A DNA stretch of 64,000 bases. Origin: Pseudomonas bubulae (GTDB lineage: Bacteria; Pseudomonadota; Gammaproteobacteria; Pseudomonadales; Pseudomonadaceae). The stretch is taken from the NCBI RefSeq assembly GCF_037023725.1, contig NZ_CP146077.1:3075001-3139000 (forward strand), in the 5' to 3' direction. A program made the position numbers and the translations under genes. This document shows, in pieces, positions 1 through 7,966 of the stretch (its first letter is position 1; every line of letters starts with the position of its first letter). The notes under the pieces were generated by a model. It saw only the letters and a program-made list of their open reading frames with translations, was not told where the DNA came from and did no database searches.

Positions 1-49
1 TTTAGCCAGTGCGTGCCTGTAATTATCAAAAATAGATAAGAAACATAAT

Positions 50-64
50 GTTCGATTATCGATC
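50..64. promoter_or_regulatory. PcaR-like box upstream of first OprD porin
   Basis: The 15 bases GTTCGATTATCGATC resemble the Pseudomonas PcaR box as I recall it (GTTCGATAATCGCAC), with 12 of 15 identical. It lies about 100 bp upstream of the porin start. PcaR is the IclR-family activator of protocatechuate/beta-ketoadipate genes. The regulator itself is not in the window, so the assignment rests on motif similarity and on the aromatic context. Confidence 0.4.
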
Positions 65-167
65 ATTTAAGATTGACGTTGCTTTGACTTGTTTCCATTC
101 TCTGGCCCAGGAAACGCCATGAGAGCGTTCTGGTTCTGTCAAAAACAACAATAAATGGACATTCAAT

Positions 168-1451
168 ATGCATACGCTCAACCAAGGCGCCCTGCGCTTG
201 TTCCCGCTTTCGTGCATTGCCCTGTGCCTGCTCAGTACCCCTGTTTGGGCCCAGGGATTTATCGAAGACAGTCACGCCACCCTGACCTTGCGCAACTACT
301 ACATGGACCGTGATTACAAGGACGATGGCGTCAAGACCGCAGCGCGGGAATGGGCCCAGGGCTTCATTGCCAACATGGAGTCGGGCTTTACCGAGGGCAC
401 GGTCGGTTTCGGGCTGGATGTGCGTGGTCTGCTGGGGGTCAAGCTGGACTCTTCGCCTGACCGCAGCGGCACCGAACTGCTGCCGGTCAATAGTGACAAA
501 CAGGCTGCGGATGAGTACTCGCGACTGGCCTTCACCGGCAAGCTGCGTTTTAGCCAGACCACGCTCAAGACCGGTGATGTGTCGATTTTTCTGCCGTTTG
601 CCTTTGCCAGCCCGTCGCGGCTTTTGCCCCAGACCTTTCGCGGGACCACCGTCAGCTCCAAAGAAATTGACGGTCTGACCTTCAACACCGGATATATCGA
701 CGCGATCAATAAACGTGACTCCACCAACTACCAGGCCATGACTATCGCGTCGCCCAATGGCCGATTCAAGGGCTCGGCTGAAACCTCGCACCTGGCTTAC
801 GGCGGTGGTGATTATCAGGTCAACAAGAACCTGAGCGTGCGCGCCTACCATGTCGAGGTGGCGGATTTGTACAAGCAAAGCACCCTGGCATTGCTGCACG
901 ATCTGCCCCTGGGTGATGGCGTGCTGACCACCGACCTGCGCAGTTTTTTCAGTGATGAGGCGGGCAGTGCCAAAGCAGGCAAGGTCGACAACATCAACGC
1001 ATCGGCGCTGTTGGGTTATCGGCTGGGAGGGCATCGTTTAAGTGTGGGCTACATGCATTCCAGCGGTGATACGGCGACGCCTTACATCTCGGGTACAGAG
1101 TTGATGGGCATGAGCGAAATGACCATGAGTTCGGATTTTCTCAATGCCAAGGAGCGCACCTGGCAGGCCATTTACGACTACGACTTCACGGCGGTGGGGG
1201 TAGTGGGATTGAAAGGGCGGTTGCGTTATGTGCGCGGTGACAATATCGAACTGGCGTCCTTGAATGCGGATGATCGCAAGGAGCGCGAGTTTCAGATGGA
1301 GCTGGGGTACGTGATTCAGAGCGGGCCGCTGAAAAACCTGGGCCTTTTGGCGAGGAAGTCTATTTACCGCAATGACTTCCCGGCAGGTGCGGCCTTTCGC
1401 GACGAAAACCAGACCCGCTTCCTGGCCATCTATACCTTGCCGATCTGGTAG
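168..1451 (+). CDS. OprD-family outer-membrane porin
   Basis: This 427-residue protein should form a substrate-specific outer-membrane channel. It has a signal peptide ending near PVWA-QG (about residue 28), then the OprD-family opening with ATLTLRNYYMDRDY and EWAQGF. The middle holds the family segment LLPQTFRGTTVSSKEIDGL, and it ends in a terminal aromatic residue (LPIW), as beta-barrel proteins do. Length is normal for OprD porins. It lies convergent to the MarR gene and next to the ferulate cluster, with a PcaR-like box upstream, so uptake of an aromatic acid is plausible. A second OprD paralogue is at 11619. The substrate cannot be read from sequence. Confidence 0.9.
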   Translation: MHTLNQGALRLFPLSCIALCLLSTPVWAQGFIEDSHATLTLRNYYMDRDYKDDGVKTAAREWAQGFIANMESGFTEGTVGFGLDVRGLLGVKLDSSPDRSGTELLPVNSDKQAADEYSRLAFTGKLRFSQTTLKTGDVSIFLPFAFASPSRLLPQTFRGTTVSSKEIDGLTFNTGYIDAINKRDSTNYQAMTIASPNGRFKGSAETSHLAYGGGDYQVNKNLSVRAYHVEVADLYKQSTLALLHDLPLGDGVLTTDLRSFFSDEAGSAKAGKVDNINASALLGYRLGGHRLSVGYMHSSGDTATPYISGTELMGMSEMTMSSDFLNAKERTWQAIYDYDFTAVGVVGLKGRLRYVRGDNIELASLNADDRKEREFQMELGYVIQSGPLKNLGLLARKSIYRNDFPAGAAFRDENQTRFLAIYTLPIW

Positions 1452-1473
1452 GGCCAATTGTCTATTTGCTGGA

Positions 1474-1630
1474 GAGCCGTGCGAGGCCCTGCGCGTGTTG
1501 CGGTTTTGCGACCGCTTCGCGCTCGAACGTAGCCTCGCTCTACTCGTCAACTGCTACGCAGTGGCATGAGTTGTGAAAATCGTAGCAGCTGCCGAGCCGT
1601 GCGAGGCTGCGTTCGGCTGCGCAGCAGTCG
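1474..1630. repeat. Intergenic repeat between convergent porin and MarR genes
   Basis: The 14-base word GAGCCGTGCGAGGC occurs at 1474-1487 and again at 1594-1607, each followed by GC-rich inverted segments. A related element with GTAGCAGC/GCTGCTAC arms is at 40689-40724. It sits between two convergent genes, where Pseudomonas REP-type repeats commonly lie. No coding signal is visible here. Confidence 0.5.
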
Positions 1631-1696
1631 TGAATTCAGCTTTCACTATTGATCAGGCACTGCGCATGTTGCGGATTTGGTAGCTACAGCGCTGGG

Positions 1697-2185
1697 CTAT
1701 TCCTGATACACCTTTTTCAGCAGGCGCAGCAGTTCTTCACGCTCGGCGCTATCCAGCGCCGAGGTCGCGTCGATGTCGCTTTGCGCAGCAATAGCCTTAA
1801 GCTCTTTGAGCAGGGCTTCGCCGGTCTTGCTCAGGAATATGCCGTAGGAGCGTTTGTCGGGTTTGCAACGAACCCGTACCGCCAACGCCCGACTCTCCAG
1901 CTTGTTCAACAATGGCACCACTTGCGGGGGCTCAATCGCCAGCGCCCGGGCCAGGTCCGCCTGCATCAGCCCGGGATGCTGGTCAATGATCGCCATTGCC
2001 GAAAACTGCGCCGGACGCAGGTCGTGGGTCGACAGCCGGCTGATCAGGTTCTGGAAAAGCTTGAGCTGGGCGCGGCGCATGGCATAGCCGATCAGTTCGT
2101 CCAGCGCGGTGTCCAGAGGAGCCTGTACGTCCGGGCTTTCAGGCATGGCCTCTTGGGCGACGACAGGGGTGGCTGGCTTGGCCAT
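1697..2185 (-). CDS. MarR-family regulator of the ferulate cluster
   Basis: This 162-residue protein has the MarR winged helix: helices around LIGYAMRRAQLKLFQNLISRL, recognition segment QADLARALAIEPPQVVPLLNKLE, and a wing containing RVRCKPDKRSYGIFLSKTGEALL. It is divergent from ech, with the AT-rich 2186-2386 interval between them. In other proteobacteria MarR-type repressors (FerR, FerC, CouR) control hydroxycinnamate genes and are released by the hydroxycinnamoyl-CoA thioester. The same role is inferred here from position. The N-terminal 25 residues are low-complexity and probably disordered. Confidence 0.85.
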   Translation of the reverse strand: MAKPATPVVAQEAMPESPDVQAPLDTALDELIGYAMRRAQLKLFQNLISRLSTHDLRPAQFSAMAIIDQHPGLMQADLARALAIEPPQVVPLLNKLESRALAVRVRCKPDKRSYGIFLSKTGEALLKELKAIAAQSDIDATSALDSAEREELLRLLKKVYQE

Positions 2186-2297
2186 AAATAGAGGGGTCCT
2201 TGCTCGAATGAAGTTAATAAACGTATCTAGTTTGCCGCGGTTGCTGGTTGATAGCCATCGCTGCGTTATTTTACGAGCGTTTGCCGCAAAAAAAATT

Positions 2298-2348
2298 GGT
2301 TAATTTAATTAATGGTTAATTGACATAACTAATTATGCCGGTTAGTTT
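2298..2348 (+). promoter_or_regulatory. Probable ech promoter with GGTTAATT repeats
   Basis: Within the MarR-ech interval, GGTTAATT occurs at 2298-2305 and 2314-2321, with a variant GGTTAGTT at 2340-2347. A TTGACA -35 is at 2320-2325, and a weak -10 (TAGTTT, 2343-2348) follows after a 17-base spacer. Repeats overlapping both elements would suit repression by the adjacent MarR protein. The -10 is poor and the operator role is inferred. Confidence 0.45.
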
Positions 2349-2386
2349 TCACTCATCTTCAAGCGAACAACAAGAGAGCAATCGCT

Positions 2387-3217
2387 ATGAGCCAATACGA
2401 AGGCCGCTGGAAAACCGTCAAAGTCGAAATCGAAGACAGCATCGCCTGGGTGATACTCAATCGTCCGGAAAAACGCAATGCCATGAGCCCGACCCTGAAC
2501 CGTGAAATGATCGACGTGCTGGAAACCCTCGAGCAGGACCCGCAGGCGGGTGTTTTGGTGTTGACCGGCGCGGGCGATGCCTGGACGGCGGGCATGGACT
2601 TGAAGGAGTACTTTCGCGAAGTGGACGCCGGCCCCGAGATTCTTCAGGAGAAAATCCGCCGTGAAGCGTCGCAGTGGCAATGGAAGTTGCTGCGCATGTA
2701 CGCCAAGCCAACGATTGCCATGGTCAATGGCTGGTGCTTTGGTGGTGGTTTCAGCCCTCTGGTGGCGTGCGACCTGGCCATCTGCGCTGACGAGGCAACG
2801 TTCGGCCTGTCGGAAATCAACTGGGGCATTCCACCGGGCAACCTGGTCAGCAAGGCTATGGCAGACACCGTAGGCCATCGCCAGTCGCTGTACTACATCA
2901 TGACCGGCAAGACCTTCGACGGGCGTAAAGCCGCCGAGATGGGCCTGGTCAATGAGAGCGTACCGCTGGCGCAGTTGCGTGAAGTCACCATTGAGCTGGC
3001 GCGCAATCTGCTGGAGAAAAACCCGGTTGTACTGCGTGCGGCCAAGCATGGCTTCAAGCGTTGCCGCGAACTGACCTGGGAGCAGAACGAAGATTATCTG
3101 TACGCCAAGCTCGACCAGTCGCGACTGCTGGATACCGAAGGCGGGCGTGAGCAGGGCATGAAGCAGTTCCTCGATGACAAGAGCATCAAGCCAGGCCTGC
3201 AAGCCTACAAGCGCTAA
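2387..3217 (+). CDS. ech: Feruloyl-CoA hydratase/aldolase (p-hydroxycinnamoyl-CoA hydratase-lyase)
   Basis: The enzyme hydrates feruloyl-CoA (or 4-coumaroyl-/caffeoyl-CoA) and cleaves it to vanillin (or the matching aldehyde) plus acetyl-CoA in the cytoplasm. This 276-residue crotonase-fold protein carries residues important in the P. fluorescens HCHL enzyme at the same numbers: Tyr75 in MDLKEYF, Ser123 in GGGFSP, Glu143 in GLSEINWG and Tyr239 in DYLYAK. Length and sequence are full and undisturbed. It is the first gene of ech-vdh-fcs-aat-acd. The hairpin at 3228-3250 separates it from vdh. Confidence 0.96.
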   Translation: MSQYEGRWKTVKVEIEDSIAWVILNRPEKRNAMSPTLNREMIDVLETLEQDPQAGVLVLTGAGDAWTAGMDLKEYFREVDAGPEILQEKIRREASQWQWKLLRMYAKPTIAMVNGWCFGGGFSPLVACDLAICADEATFGLSEINWGIPPGNLVSKAMADTVGHRQSLYYIMTGKTFDGRKAAEMGLVNESVPLAQLREVTIELARNLLEKNPVVLRAAKHGFKRCRELTWEQNEDYLYAKLDQSRLLDTEGGREQGMKQFLDDKSIKPGLQAYKR

Positions 3218-3227
3218 TCTCGCTGTT

Positions 3228-3250
3228 CAGGGTGCGCCGGGCGCACCCTG
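3228..3250 (+). other. Intercistronic hairpin between ech and vdh
   Basis: CAGGGTGCGC and GCGCACCCTG form a perfect 10-bp stem with a CGG loop, 11 bases after the ech stop. No T-run follows (taaatgaatt), so a full Rho-independent terminator is unlikely. An RNA-stability or partial-attenuation hairpin that lowers distal expression is more plausible. Confidence 0.6.
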
Positions 3251-3289
3251 TAAATGAATTCCCGATAACGACAATAAAGAGGAATCACC

Positions 3290-4738
3290 ATGTTGGACGT
3301 GCCCCTGCTCATTGGCGGAAAGTCGTGCCCGGCCCGTGATGGTCGAGCGTTCGAACGCTGCAACCCGGTGACGGGTGAGGTGGTGTCACGCGTGGCCGCC
3401 GCCACCCTGGAAGATGCCGATGCCGCAGTTGCCGCGGCTCAGGCTGCTTTTCCCGTGTGGGCCGCGTTGGCGCCCAATGAACGGCGTACCCGGTTGCTCG
3501 CTGCTGCCGAGTTGATGCAGGCACGGGCGAGCGAGTTTATCGAGGCAGCGGGTGAAACCGGGGCTATGGCCAACTGGTACGGGTTCAACGTCAAGCTGGC
3601 GGCCGGCATGCTTCGTGAAGCCGCCTCCATGACCACCCAGATCAACGGCGAAGTAATCCCCTCCGATGTGCCCGGCAGTTTTGCGATGGCCTTGCGCCAA
3701 CCCTGTGGCGTCATCCTGGGCATCGCGCCCTGGAATGCCCCGGTGATTCTGGCAACCCGTGCTCTGGCCATGCCGCTGGCGTGCGGCAACACCGTGGTGC
3801 TCAAGGCTTCCGAGCTGAGCCCGGCCGTTCACCGGCTGATTGGCCAGGTATTGCAGGACGCGGGACTGGGCGATGGCGTGGTCAACGTGATCAGCAATGC
3901 TCCGGTAGATGCGCCGGCGATTGTAGAGCGACTGATCGCCAATCCGGCGGTGCGTCGGGTCAACTTTACCGGCTCAACCCACGTGGGGCGCATTGTTGCC
4001 GAGCTGGCAGCCCGTCACCTCAAGCCGGCCCTTCTTGAGCTGGGGGGCAAGGCGCCGTTTCTGGTACTGGATGACGCTGACCTTGACGCCGCAGTCGACG
4101 CCGCAGCCTTTGGCGCTTACTTCAATCAGGGCCAGATCTGCATGTCCACCGAGAGGCTGATCGTGGACAGCAAGGTGGCGGATGCCTTTATCGACAAGCT
4201 GGCAGCCAAGATTGCCACCTTGCGCGCCGGTCATCCCCAGGCGGACGACTCGGTACTCGGTTCGCTGGTGGACGCCAGCGCCGGTGTGCGGATCAAGGCG
4301 CTGATCGACGATGCGGTCGGTAAAGGCGCGCGGCTGGTGGTGGGTGGTCAGGTCGAAGACAGCATCATGCAACCAACGTTGCTCGATGGTGTGACCCCGA
4401 GTATGCGCCTGTACCGCGAAGAGTCTTTTGGCCCGGTTGCCGTGCTACTGCGCGGGGACGGCGATGAGGCCTTGCTGAGTCTGGCCAACGATTCGGAGTT
4501 CGGTTTGTCGGCGGCGATTTTCAGTCGGGACACCGGGCGTGCCCTGGCACTGGCCCAGCGGGTCGAATCGGGCATTTGCCATATCAACGGCCCTACGGTC
4601 CACGATGAAGCGCAAATGCCCTTTGGTGGGGTCAAGTCCAGCGGTTACGGCAGTTTTGGCGGCAAGGCGTCGATCGAGCAATTCACCCAGTTGCGCTGGA
4701 TCACCTTGCAGAACGGGCCGCGCCACTACCCGATCTGA
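3290..4738 (+). CDS. vdh: Vanillin dehydrogenase (NAD-dependent aldehyde dehydrogenase)
   Basis: It oxidises vanillin from Ech to vanillate, supplying substrate to VanAB. This 482-residue aldehyde dehydrogenase has the cofactor-site motif NFTGSTHVGR, the general base Glu250 in LELGGKAP and the catalytic Cys284 in NQGQICMSTE. The spacing of 34 residues between the two is normal for the family. An AGAGGA ribosome-binding site precedes the ATG. Specificity for vanillin is taken from its position between ech and fcs; 4-hydroxybenzaldehyde is a likely second substrate. Confidence 0.93.
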   Translation: MLDVPLLIGGKSCPARDGRAFERCNPVTGEVVSRVAAATLEDADAAVAAAQAAFPVWAALAPNERRTRLLAAAELMQARASEFIEAAGETGAMANWYGFNVKLAAGMLREAASMTTQINGEVIPSDVPGSFAMALRQPCGVILGIAPWNAPVILATRALAMPLACGNTVVLKASELSPAVHRLIGQVLQDAGLGDGVVNVISNAPVDAPAIVERLIANPAVRRVNFTGSTHVGRIVAELAARHLKPALLELGGKAPFLVLDDADLDAAVDAAAFGAYFNQGQICMSTERLIVDSKVADAFIDKLAAKIATLRAGHPQADDSVLGSLVDASAGVRIKALIDDAVGKGARLVVGGQVEDSIMQPTLLDGVTPSMRLYREESFGPVAVLLRGDGDEALLSLANDSEFGLSAAIFSRDTGRALALAQRVESGICHINGPTVHDEAQMPFGGVKSSGYGSFGGKASIEQFTQLRWITLQNGPRHYPI

Positions 4739-4835
4739 TTGTCTGCACAAGGCATAACAATAATAAGGAGTCATGCCTGCGCCATGCCGCTTAAGTGTCG
4801 GACGGGCCGCGCATGCCTTGTTGGAGGAGCATGAC

Positions 4836-6719
4836 GTGAGTATCGAATTCAAATCCCCGGCCAAGTCCCCTACGTCCCCGGCACGTTATCGCGAGGTGGC
4901 CATCGGTCACCCGGCGGTCGAAGTGCTTGAGGTCGGCGGCATCTTGCACATGCGCTCCCTGGAAACCCTGGAGCCGATGCCCGAACGCTTGCTTGATCGC
5001 CTGGTGCACTGGGCGCAGGTCCGGCCCGAGCACACCTTTATCGCTGCACGGGACAGTGATGGCGAGTGGCGTCGCATCAGCTATGCCCAAATGCTGGAGG
5101 ACGTTCGCGCCATTGCGCAAAGCCTGCTGGTGTATGGTCTGGGGGCAGAGCGTCCGCTGGCAATCCTGTCAGGCAACGATATTGAGCATTTGCAGATGGC
5201 GTTGGGGGCGATGTACGCCGGTATTCCTTACTGCCCGGTTTCACCTGCCTATTCGTTGCTGTCCCAGGATTTTGCCAAGTTGCGCCATGTCTGCGACCTG
5301 TTGCAGCCAGGCCTGATCTTTGTCAGTGATGCGGCGGTCTATCAACGTGCCGTGCACGCAGTATTGCCCGCAGGGACGCCATTGGTAGCGGTACGTGGCG
5401 AGATGGCGGGGCGGCCCCAGGTGAGCTTTGCCAGCTTGCTGGAGCAGGCGGGCGGCGCCGAGGCCCAGGCTGCGTTCATGGCGTCAGGCCCGGACACCAT
5501 CGCCAAATTCCTCTTCACTTCAGGCTCTACCAAACTGCCCAAAGCGGTGATTACCACCCAACGCATGCTCTGTGCCAATCAGCAAATGCTGTTGCAGACC
5601 TTTCCGGTATTTGCCGAAGAGCCCCCGGTGCTGGTGGACTGGCTGCCCTGGAACCATACGTTTGGCGGCAGTCATAACCTCGGTATCGTTCTGTACAACG
5701 GCGGTACGCTGTACCTGGATGGCGGTAAACCAACGGCTCAGGGCTTTGCCGAAACCCTGCGCAATCTCAAGGAAATCTCGCCGACTGCCTACCTCACCGT
5801 GCCTAAGGGCTGGGAAGAGCTGGTCACTGCGCTGGAAACTGACAGCGACTTGCGGGCACGATTTTTTGCCCGCATCAAACTGTTCTTTTTCGCCGCAGCG
5901 GGCCTTTCGCAAAGTATCTGGGACCGGCTCGACCGGGTTGCCGAGCAACACTGTGGCGAGCGCATCCGCATGATGGCCGGGCTGGGCATGACCGAGGCTT
6001 CGCCTTCATGCACCTTCACCACCGGGCCGTTGTCGATGGCCGGTTATATCGGTCTGCCGGCGCCGGGCTGTGAGGTCCGGCTGGTGCCGGTGGACGGCAA
6101 GCTGGAGGGGCGCTTTCGTGGCCCGCACATCATGCCCGGTTACTGGCGCGCCCCCGAGCAGAGTGCCGAGGCGTTTGACGATGAGGGCTTTTACCGCTCA
6201 GGTGATGCCATCAAGCTGGCCGATCCTTGCAATCCGCAGTGGGGGTTGATGTTCGATGGACGACTGGCCGAGGACTTCAAATTGTCCTCCGGGGTATTTG
6301 TCAGCGTGGGGCCGCTGCGAAACCGGGCCGTGCTCGAGGGTTCGCCCTATGTTCAGGATCTGGTGATCGCAGCGCCGGATCGCGAGTGTCTGGGTGCGTT
6401 GGTATTTGCCCGTCTGTACGAGTGCCGACAGTTGTCGGGCTTGCCTGCGGACGCCAGCGATGCGCAGGTGTTGGCCAGTGAACCGGTACGCCAGTGGTTT
6501 GCTGACTGGTTGCAGCGGCTCAATCTCCAGGCCAGTGGCAATGCCAGTCGCCTGGAATGGATCGCGCTGCAGGATGAGGCCGCGTCGATCGATCGCGGTG
6601 AAATCACCGACAAGGGTTCGATCAATCAGCGTGCAGTGCTGCAATGGCGAGCGGCGCATGTGGAAGCACTTTATCGCGGGCAGGCGCCTTCGATCCTGCG
6701 TGCAGGCAAGCCGTCGTGA
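4836..6719 (+). CDS. fcs: Feruloyl-CoA synthetase, GTG start
   Basis: It activates ferulate and related hydroxycinnamates with ATP and CoA, the entry step of the pathway. The ANL-family features are the phosphate-binding loop FTSGSTKLPK (residues about 227-236), with the TK variant I recall for feruloyl-CoA synthases, and the GLGMTEASP motif. The reading frame opens upstream at ATG 4773, but its AAGGAG is only two bases away. GTG 4836 has GGAGGA seven bases upstream and gives an N-terminus MSIEFKSPAKSPTS, so I prefer it (627 residues). The stop overlaps the start of the next gene by four bases (GTGA). Confidence 0.93.
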   Translation: MSIEFKSPAKSPTSPARYREVAIGHPAVEVLEVGGILHMRSLETLEPMPERLLDRLVHWAQVRPEHTFIAARDSDGEWRRISYAQMLEDVRAIAQSLLVYGLGAERPLAILSGNDIEHLQMALGAMYAGIPYCPVSPAYSLLSQDFAKLRHVCDLLQPGLIFVSDAAVYQRAVHAVLPAGTPLVAVRGEMAGRPQVSFASLLEQAGGAEAQAAFMASGPDTIAKFLFTSGSTKLPKAVITTQRMLCANQQMLLQTFPVFAEEPPVLVDWLPWNHTFGGSHNLGIVLYNGGTLYLDGGKPTAQGFAETLRNLKEISPTAYLTVPKGWEELVTALETDSDLRARFFARIKLFFFAAAGLSQSIWDRLDRVAEQHCGERIRMMAGLGMTEASPSCTFTTGPLSMAGYIGLPAPGCEVRLVPVDGKLEGRFRGPHIMPGYWRAPEQSAEAFDDEGFYRSGDAIKLADPCNPQWGLMFDGRLAEDFKLSSGVFVSVGPLRNRAVLEGSPYVQDLVIAAPDRECLGALVFARLYECRQLSGLPADASDAQVLASEPVRQWFADWLQRLNLQASGNASRLEWIALQDEAASIDRGEITDKGSINQRAVLQWRAAHVEALYRGQAPSILRAGKPS

Positions 6720-7957
6720 GCCCTGGAGGGCAGTACTCGGCATTCACCGATGTCGCCATTCTTGAGGCGGTTCGTACACCATGGGTCGACCTGGGTGGGG
6801 CATTGGCCCAGGTTTCACCGATCGATATGGGGATCAAGGTCGCCCGTGAAGTGCTGGCCCGTGCCGGGCTGGGCGGGCAGGCAGTGGACTCGGTACTGGC
6901 GGGTTCAATGGCTCAGGCCAGTTTTGATGCGTACATGTTGCCGCGTCATATCGGCCTCTACAGCGGTGTGGCACAACAGGTGCCTGCCCTGGCGGTGCAG
7001 CGTATTTGCGCCACAGGGTTTGAACTGTTGCGCCAGGCTGCCGGGCAGTTGCATGACGGCATGGAACTGGCGCTGTGTGTGGGCACCGAGTCCATGTCCC
7101 GCAACCCGATTGCCGCCTACACCCATCGTGGTGGATTCCGCCTGGGGGCGCCGGTCGAGTTCAAGGATTTTCTCTGGGAAGCGCTGTACGACCCGGCTCC
7201 CGGCGTGGACATGATCGCCACGGCGGAAAACCTGGCCAAGGATTATGGCCTGAGCCGTGAGGCAGTGGACGGCTATGCCCTCAATAGTCACCAGCAGGCA
7301 CTTCGCGCCCAGGCCAGCGGCTGGCTGGGGGATGAAATCGTCACCCTGCGCAATGAAGTGTTTGAACTGGAGGGCTGTCAGCCGCGTGGTATCAGCCTGC
7401 CGCGTCGATGTGAGTCTGTCAGCCTCGACAGTCATCCGCGTGCCACCGACGCCGTGGCCCTTGCCAGGCTGGGAGCCATTCACCCAGATGGTGTGCAAAC
7501 GGCGGGTAACAGTTGCGCAGTGGTGGATGGCGCCGCTGCCGCGCTGGTCGCCCGTGCATCGGCGGGGCAGCCGGCCCTGGCAAATTTGCTGGCGACGGCG
7601 GTGGTCGGTGTTGCGCCACAACGGATGGGTATCGGCCCGGTACCTGCGATCCAGTTGCTGCTCAAGCGCAGCGGTTTGGCGCTGGACGCGATTGATCTGT
7701 TTGAAATCAACGAGGCGCAGGGCGCACAGATTCTGGCAGTGGCACAGGCACTGGAACTGGACCGGCAAAAACTCAACTGCCGTGGCGGCTCCATTGCTCT
7801 GGGGCATCCCCTGGCTGCCACCGGCCTGCGCCTGGTGCTGACCCTGGCGCGGCAGCTGCGCGAGCAGAATCTGCGTTATGGCATTGCCGCTGCGTGTGTC
7901 GGGGGTGGGCAGGGCATGGCGGTACTGATCGAGAATCCGCATTTTTCCAAGATTTGA
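6716..7957 (+). CDS. aat: Thiolase-family beta-ketothiolase
   Basis: This is a thiolase-superfamily protein, about 413 residues from the GTG at 6716, which overlaps the fcs stop codon and implies translational coupling. It has the nucleophile Cys98 in QRICATGFE, NEAQGAQ (the NEAFA-like motif), GGSIALGHPLAATG and CVGGGQGMA near the end. Ferulate clusters of other pseudomonads also carry a ketothiolase gene (aat). It is usually interpreted as part of an alternative beta-oxidative route for the phenylpropanoid side chain, and is not needed for the Ech route. An in-frame upstream ATG at 6644 lies deep inside fcs and is unlikely. Confidence 0.88.
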   Translation: MSPGGQYSAFTDVAILEAVRTPWVDLGGALAQVSPIDMGIKVAREVLARAGLGGQAVDSVLAGSMAQASFDAYMLPRHIGLYSGVAQQVPALAVQRICATGFELLRQAAGQLHDGMELALCVGTESMSRNPIAAYTHRGGFRLGAPVEFKDFLWEALYDPAPGVDMIATAENLAKDYGLSREAVDGYALNSHQQALRAQASGWLGDEIVTLRNEVFELEGCQPRGISLPRRCESVSLDSHPRATDAVALARLGAIHPDGVQTAGNSCAVVDGAAAALVARASAGQPALANLLATAVVGVAPQRMGIGPVPAIQLLLKRSGLALDAIDLFEINEAQGAQILAVAQALELDRQKLNCRGGSIALGHPLAATGLRLVLTLARQLREQNLRYGIAAACVGGGQGMAVLIENPHFSKI

Positions 7958-7966
7958 GGTTTTCCC

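Noticed and set aside
63..1034. 323-codon minus-strand frame opposite the first OprD porin
   Set aside because: It has no family resemblance, is antisense to a porin with signal peptide and full family motifs, and reflects GC-rich codon structure.
4773..4835. Upstream ATG start for feruloyl-CoA synthetase
   Set aside because: Its AAGGAG lies only two bases from the ATG and the added 21 residues are not family-like; GTG 4836 has a well-spaced GGAGGA.
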